From positions 1 to 17,270 of the forward strand of contig LVBC01000051.1 of assembly GCA_001604265.1 (NCBI GenBank): a stretch of DNA of 17,270 nt, given 5' to 3'. Below, one piece after another: positions 13,983 through 17,270 of this stretch; position 1 is the first letter of the stretch, and each line of letters opens with the position of its first letter. Source of the DNA: Spirochaetales bacterium Spiro_01 (lineage in GTDB: Bacteria > Spirochaetota > Spirochaetia > Sphaerochaetales > Sphaerochaetaceae). The translations under genes and the position numbers were made by a program. The notes beneath the pieces were generated by a model. That model saw only the letters and a program-made list of their open reading frames with translations, was not told where the DNA came from and searched no databases.

Positions 13983-16909
13983 TCTACAATCTCCTTCTTG
14001 AGCCTTATTACTGCCTGCTTCTCAAGGCCGTTGGCTCTGATTTCAAGATTCTTCTCTGCCCTTACGTGCAGGAAGTGCTTTGTCTCCTCGACAAGAGGCA
14101 GTGCCTTTATCCCCTCGTAGTCGACCTTTCCCTGATTATACACAGGATTGACAGTTAAATATACACATCCAAGGCTGGTCACATTCTGGAAGAAGTGAGT
14201 GCCCTGACTGGGTTCTACCTGAAGCTCCGGCAGGCCTGTCTCGATTATCACCCTTGCCCTGGATATATCCGACCAGGAGCAGGGAATACCCAGCCAGCGG
14301 TCCGTAGAACCGAGCCTTCCTGCGGCCAGAAGGACATATTCTCTCTCCCCCATCGAGGCGTTGAGCTGGGCAAGCTCGGTTGCCATGTCGATCATCTCGG
14401 CCGCCTTGAAGCACTCCGGCTTGATGCAGATTATATCCCTCACATCCTCTACGGTTCCGTTTCCCATAACCGACTGCGAGTAGATGAGGGCATGCTCGAT
14501 GTCATCGTCGGTGATGTCGACATCACTGTCTGTGTAGGAGGCCGCGATAGGGCGTATCTGCAGGATAGAGAAGTCCGGCTTGTTGTCCTTGATTCTCTCT
14601 GTGTTGACTGCAATCTCGATCTCGACCGGGGTTCCCATGCTCTTTGCTCCGATCTTGAGCACATCGTCGATTACTTCGGCAAGAGGGAACATGTCGTACT
14701 TCAGCATGCCGTTGAAGGTTATTGTCTTCATTCCCTCTGCAAAGCAGGATTCGGAGAGCATTCCGGTCGAAAGGTCCATTGTGGTTGCGATATTCTTCAG
14801 CGACTTCGGATACTTCTCGGCCTCGCTGAGCGGCAGGAGCACGAGGTTGTCTATATCCTCGTATGGATTGAACTCCTTTGTGAGATCCAGGGCGTAGAAG
14901 GCCTCCTGTGAGGAGCCGCCACCCATCAGATTCCCGATGGGCTTCTTTGGCCAGGCCGGACAGAACTTGAAGGCAGAGCCATCGTCCACTACAGCCTTTC
15001 CCAGTCCGAAGGAGAGCATTCCGATACCGTCCTCCTGGCTTGTTCCCTCGACAGGATAGTAGTTGAGACTGCGGGCGACACCGGAGACGTTCGGGAACCA
15101 GTAGTTCCCATGCCTCGAGCCGGTGACCTGCTGAAGTATTACTGCCATCCTCTCATCCTCGACCATGTGGCCCGTGATCCTGAGATACTCCTTGGCCCTT
15201 TCGAAGTAGACGCTGGCCCAGACTGTCCTGATCGCATCCGAAAGCTCCTTCAGCCTGTGCTCGTCGCTTCCCTGGTTGCTGATCATGCTGGTCTGGTAGA
15301 CTCCTGCAAAGGGTTCGGAGTGGCTATCCTCGAGCAGAGAGGAGGAGCGTATCGAAAGCGGCTGCTTGACGACGTTGAGGAACTCTCTGAGGTTGGTCAC
15401 GAGAGACTGTGGCAGCTCGGAGGAGAGGAAGAGAGAGAGGACCTGTATATCCTTCATCCCTGCCAGTGTGCCGATATCGAAGTCGTGCATCTGCAGAAAC
15501 TCATCGAAGAGGGAGGTCGATATGACGACTGTCCTTGGAATGGAGAGATATATCTTTGGATACTTGTTCTGTATTTCGGATGCGTTCATCTCGGCCGCTA
15601 TGAAGGCAAGGCCTCTGCCCTTGCCGCCAAGGCTTCCGGTTCCGATCCTGGAGAAGAAGGATGTGTCGTCGTAGTTCTCTGTCGAGAACTGTGCAATTAC
15701 ACCCCTTGTCCTCTGTGTCCTGTACGTCTTTATCGTCCTGTAGAGCTGCTCTCTTACCTCCTCCGGAGTGCCATCATCGAGCGAGATGTTCTTTATCCTT
15801 GTCGCCAGGGTGTAGAGGGACTGGCTTCTCAGCCATCTTGAGAAGTCGTTCCTCTTCGAATGGTAGATGAAGCTCTCGATCGGAAGATCCTTGATGGTGT
15901 GCTGCAGCTCCTTCATCGTCCTTATCGTGGCAACGACCTCTCCTGTTGAAGGATTGTAGACAGGGAAGGGACCGAAGTTGTACCTGGTGATGAAGTGGTC
16001 TTCAAGCTCCGAAAGCAGCGAAGGGGAGTTCTTCCAGCAGAAATCCGCATGTACTCTCCTTGCCTCCTCCTTCAGCTTCTGCTCTGTGGACTGGATGAGG
16101 ATTGGAAGATCCTCGGAGTAGGCCCTGATCTCCTCTGCAAGTCGGATACCGGAGCCTTCGGTCCTTCCCTTGTATGGGAAGTTCACATCTGTGATTATTC
16201 CAAGCACATCGCTCTGGTACTTTCTGAAAAGACCCATTGCCGTCTCTCCATCGCGTGCAAGCAGGATCTTGGGCCTTCCGCGCATTCTCAGCGTCCTGCC
16301 CCAGTCGTTCAGGGCCTCCAGGATACTCGATCTGGTCTGCTGGATAAGACAGGTGTACATTGCAGGAAGGTAGGAGGAGATGAATCTGACAGAGTCCTCT
16401 ACGAGGATGATGACCTGTACATCGGCCTCGTTCGTGTCGTGCTCGACGTTCAGCGAGTCCTCGATCAGCTTGATCATTGCCAAAAAGAGCTGGCTGTTGC
16501 CCTGCCAGTAGAATATCTGGTCGATATATGGGCTTGCAGTTATCCTGTCCTTTATCTTCCTGTGGTCAGGGGATGGCGCCAGTGTGATGACAGGCATATC
16601 CCTGTTTATTTTCTTTATGCGTTCAGCAAGTCGTTCGACCTTTCCAGTCTGGAAGTCCAGCATCGTTATGACCAGATCGAAGGGAAGGCGCTTCAGCATC
16701 TCGATCGCTTCATCGGGATCGGAGGTGTGCTGTATCTTCGGCGGTGTCGAAAGTCCGAGCTGCGTATACTCCCTATAGAGCTCCTCCTCGACACGTCCAT
16801 CCTGCTCGAGCATGAACCTGTCATAGTCGGAGCAGATAAGAAGAACACTGTAAATATGGCGCCTCATCAGGTTGGAAAAGGGCAGCCAGGTCTGGTCAAG
16901 ATTGTACAT
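13964..16909 (-). CDS. Receiver-domain protein with PEP/pyruvate-binding (PPDK N-terminal) ATP-grasp domain
   Basis: A 981-residue protein combining signalling and phosphotransfer folds. Residues 18-150 look like a degenerate receiver domain, with Gln in place of the conserved Lys (near 136). Residues 165-305 form an apparently intact receiver: E171/D172, phospho-acceptor D241 (ITDVNFP), S274 and K293. After a linker, 420-790 match the ATP-binding half of PEP synthase/pyruvate phosphate dikinase: GSLGGKGRGL (425-434), SIRSSSLLED (519-528), EPFAGVYQT and ILQIRP (782-787). The C-terminal 190 residues contain PSQGTHFFQN, shared by similar annotated proteins. The phosphohistidine swivel motif and the PEP/pyruvate barrel are missing, so it is not a working PEP synthase. 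It may be a response-regulated phosphotransferase; the substrate is unknown. The start is fixed by an in-frame TAA three codons upstream. Confidence 0.88.
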   Translation of the reverse strand: MYNLDQTWLPFSNLMRRHIYSVLLICSDYDRFMLEQDGRVEEELYREYTQLGLSTPPKIQHTSDPDEAIEMLKRLPFDLVITMLDFQTGKVERLAERIKKINRDMPVITLAPSPDHRKIKDRITASPYIDQIFYWQGNSQLFLAMIKLIEDSLNVEHDTNEADVQVIILVEDSVRFISSYLPAMYTCLIQQTRSSILEALNDWGRTLRMRGRPKILLARDGETAMGLFRKYQSDVLGIITDVNFPYKGRTEGSGIRLAEEIRAYSEDLPILIQSTEQKLKEEARRVHADFCWKNSPSLLSELEDHFITRYNFGPFPVYNPSTGEVVATIRTMKELQHTIKDLPIESFIYHSKRNDFSRWLRSQSLYTLATRIKNISLDDGTPEEVREQLYRTIKTYRTQRTRGVIAQFSTENYDDTSFFSRIGTGSLGGKGRGLAFIAAEMNASEIQNKYPKIYLSIPRTVVISTSLFDEFLQMHDFDIGTLAGMKDIQVLSLFLSSELPQSLVTNLREFLNVVKQPLSIRSSSLLEDSHSEPFAGVYQTSMISNQGSDEHRLKELSDAIRTVWASVYFERAKEYLRITGHMVEDERMAVILQQVTGSRHGNYWFPNVSGVARSLNYYPVEGTSQEDGIGMLSFGLGKAVVDDGSAFKFCPAWPKKPIGNLMGGGSSQEAFYALDLTKEFNPYEDIDNLVLLPLSEAEKYPKSLKNIATTMDLSTGMLSESCFAEGMKTITFNGMLKYDMFPLAEVIDDVLKIGAKSMGTPVEIEIAVNTERIKDNKPDFSILQIRPIAASYTDSDVDITDDDIEHALIYSQSVMGNGTVEDVRDIICIKPECFKAAEMIDMATELAQLNASMGEREYVLLAAGRLGSTDRWLGIPCSWSDISRARVIIETGLPELQVEPSQGTHFFQNVTSLGCVYLTVNPVYNQGKVDYEGIKALPLVEETKHFLHVRAEKNLEIRANGLEKQAVIRLKKEIVEWDAII

Positions 16910-16915
16910 GTTCCC

Positions 16916-16944
16916 ATTTTATCATCTCGATAGTGAAATGAAAA
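16916..16944 (-). promoter_or_regulatory. Predicted promoter of the receiver/PEP-binding gene
   Basis: On the minus strand TTTTCA (16944-16939), a 17-bp spacer and TAAAAT (16921-16916) lie six bases before the ATG (16909). The -35 is a partial match, so this is weaker than the leuS and parE promoters. No useful Shine-Dalgarno is seen: GGGA is only two bases from the AUG. A TTGATT/AATCAA inverted repeat (16945-16963) abuts the -35 and could be an operator. Confidence 0.45.
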
Positions 16945-17175
16945 TTGATTGCTTGAAAATCAAAAATATAAATATCTATTCAAAAATATTGTATATTCAT
17001 CAATATACTATCGAAAAACTGAGTAAAAACTAAAAATAACACGGTAATACTATCAAATATTGCGGTAATCCCTTAAATTGTACTGCCAGTATTTGTGAAA
17101 ATCTAATAATTCGACAAATAATTTGCGAAAAACTTAAAAATCAACCCGAAAACTTATTATTAGCTAAATATTTTG

Positions 17176-17205
17176 TTGACAAATGGAATTATAGATAAAT
17201 ACCAT
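17176..17205 (+). promoter_or_regulatory. Predicted promoter of the rightmost gene
   Basis: A perfect TTGACA (17176-17181) is followed after 18 bp by TACCAT (17200-17205). The expected start near 17212 gives a leader of only about 13 bases, which begins with the AAGGAG ribosome site (17212-17217). Unlike the other first genes, this one keeps a strong Shine-Dalgarno. Confidence 0.55.
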
Positions 17206-17224
17206 TTATATAAGGAGATAAGTT

Positions 17225-17270
17225 ATGTACGAAATCAACAGTTTCATGGCAGAGCTCGAAAAGAAGAATC
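17225..17270 (+). CDS. Partial CDS, N-terminus only; possibly glutamate dehydrogenase
   Basis: Fifteen codons are visible before the window ends, encoding MYEINSFMAELEKKN. A strong ribosome site AAGGAG (17212-17217) lies seven bases before the ATG, and a TTGACA promoter lies upstream, so a real gene start is likely. The pattern of a short helix ending in FMAELEKKN resembles the N-terminus of hexameric NAD(P) glutamate dehydrogenases, but fifteen residues are too few to be sure. The gene continues beyond the right edge. Confidence 0.65.
   Translation, partial: MYEINSFMAELEKKN

Larger units (their letters stand above)
16910..17224. other. AT-rich 315-bp divergent intergenic region with short repeats
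   Basis: It contains no convincing gene. It is far richer in A and T than the flanking genes. It holds the receiver/PEP promoter, a perfect 7-4-7 inverted repeat GTATATTCATCAATATAC (16991-17008), CGGTAAT twice exactly 21 bp apart (17042 and 17063), ATACTATC twice (17005 and 17047), and CGAAAA(A)CT three times (17012, 17126, 17147). The promoter of the rightward gene lies at its right end. These are consistent with regulator binding in a control region, but the low complexity makes some repeats expected by chance. Confidence 0.55.

Noticed and set aside
15995..16933. 312-residue plus-strand frame opposite the receiver/PEP gene
   Set aside because: No family features were seen, and the opposite strand encodes well-formed receiver domains.

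Overview
The window is a dense bacterial chromosome segment: ten complete genes, plus one gene cut by the right edge. I see no mobile element, CRISPR array, tRNA or rRNA. Gene bodies have moderate GC with many AGA/AGG arginine and GAG/AAG codons, whereas the last intergenic stretch is very AT-rich. Three things suggest a spirochaete, perhaps a Sphaerochaetaceae-like gut lineage: classical sigma70-type promoters (TTGAAA/TATAAT), a topoisomerase pair related to Bacteroidota ParE/ParC, and a receiver/PEP-synthase-like regulator. This assignment is inference, not proof.

Layout from left to right. (1) Positions 55-1977 encode a DAHP synthase fused to prephenate dehydratase and an ACT domain, joining the first step of aromatic synthesis to a late phenylalanine step. 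A short orphan putative lipoprotein (2014-2718) follows. (2) A single-chain iron-sulfur L-serine dehydratase (2762-3970) has its own promoter and shares a bidirectional terminator with the convergent leuS (4032-6545, minus). (3) A 141-bp divergent promoter region separates leuS from a tightly overlapping operon: parE-like, parC-like and an RluA-family pseudouridine synthase (6687-11193, plus). (4) Convergent to that operon is a minus-strand pair: a VUT/YhhQ-type putative queuosine-precursor transporter with a structured 5' leader, and a short-chain dehydrogenase, overlapping by ATGA. (5) A second minus-strand pair, 12792-16909, holds a 981-residue receiver plus PEP/pyruvate-binding ATP-grasp protein and an iron-type alcohol dehydrogenase, overlapping by 19 nt and ending in a strong terminator. 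(6) After 315 bp of AT-rich intergenic DNA, a plus-strand gene starts at 17225 (possibly glutamate dehydrogenase) and runs off the window.

The most coherent signal outside the genes is translational. At five starts that appear to open transcription units (aroF-pheA, sdaA, leuS, parE, and the receiver/PEP gene), a sigma70-like promoter places the -10 hexamer only 6-8 nt before the ATG, and I find no convincing Shine-Dalgarno site. The predicted mRNA would start at or within about 2 nt of the AUG. Most operon-internal genes (parC, rluA, SDR, adh), and the two first genes with a leader (the VUT gene and the last gene), instead carry Shine-Dalgarno sites; the internal lipoprotein gene has only a weak one. 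This suggests leaderless initiation for housekeeping genes in this organism.

Other points worth a second look are the DAHPS-PDT fusion, the receiver/ATP-grasp protein without a phosphohistidine domain, the transporter leader with an anti-Shine-Dalgarno, a 17-bp palindrome between leuS and parE, and a serine dehydratase lacking the usual C-terminal cysteine.
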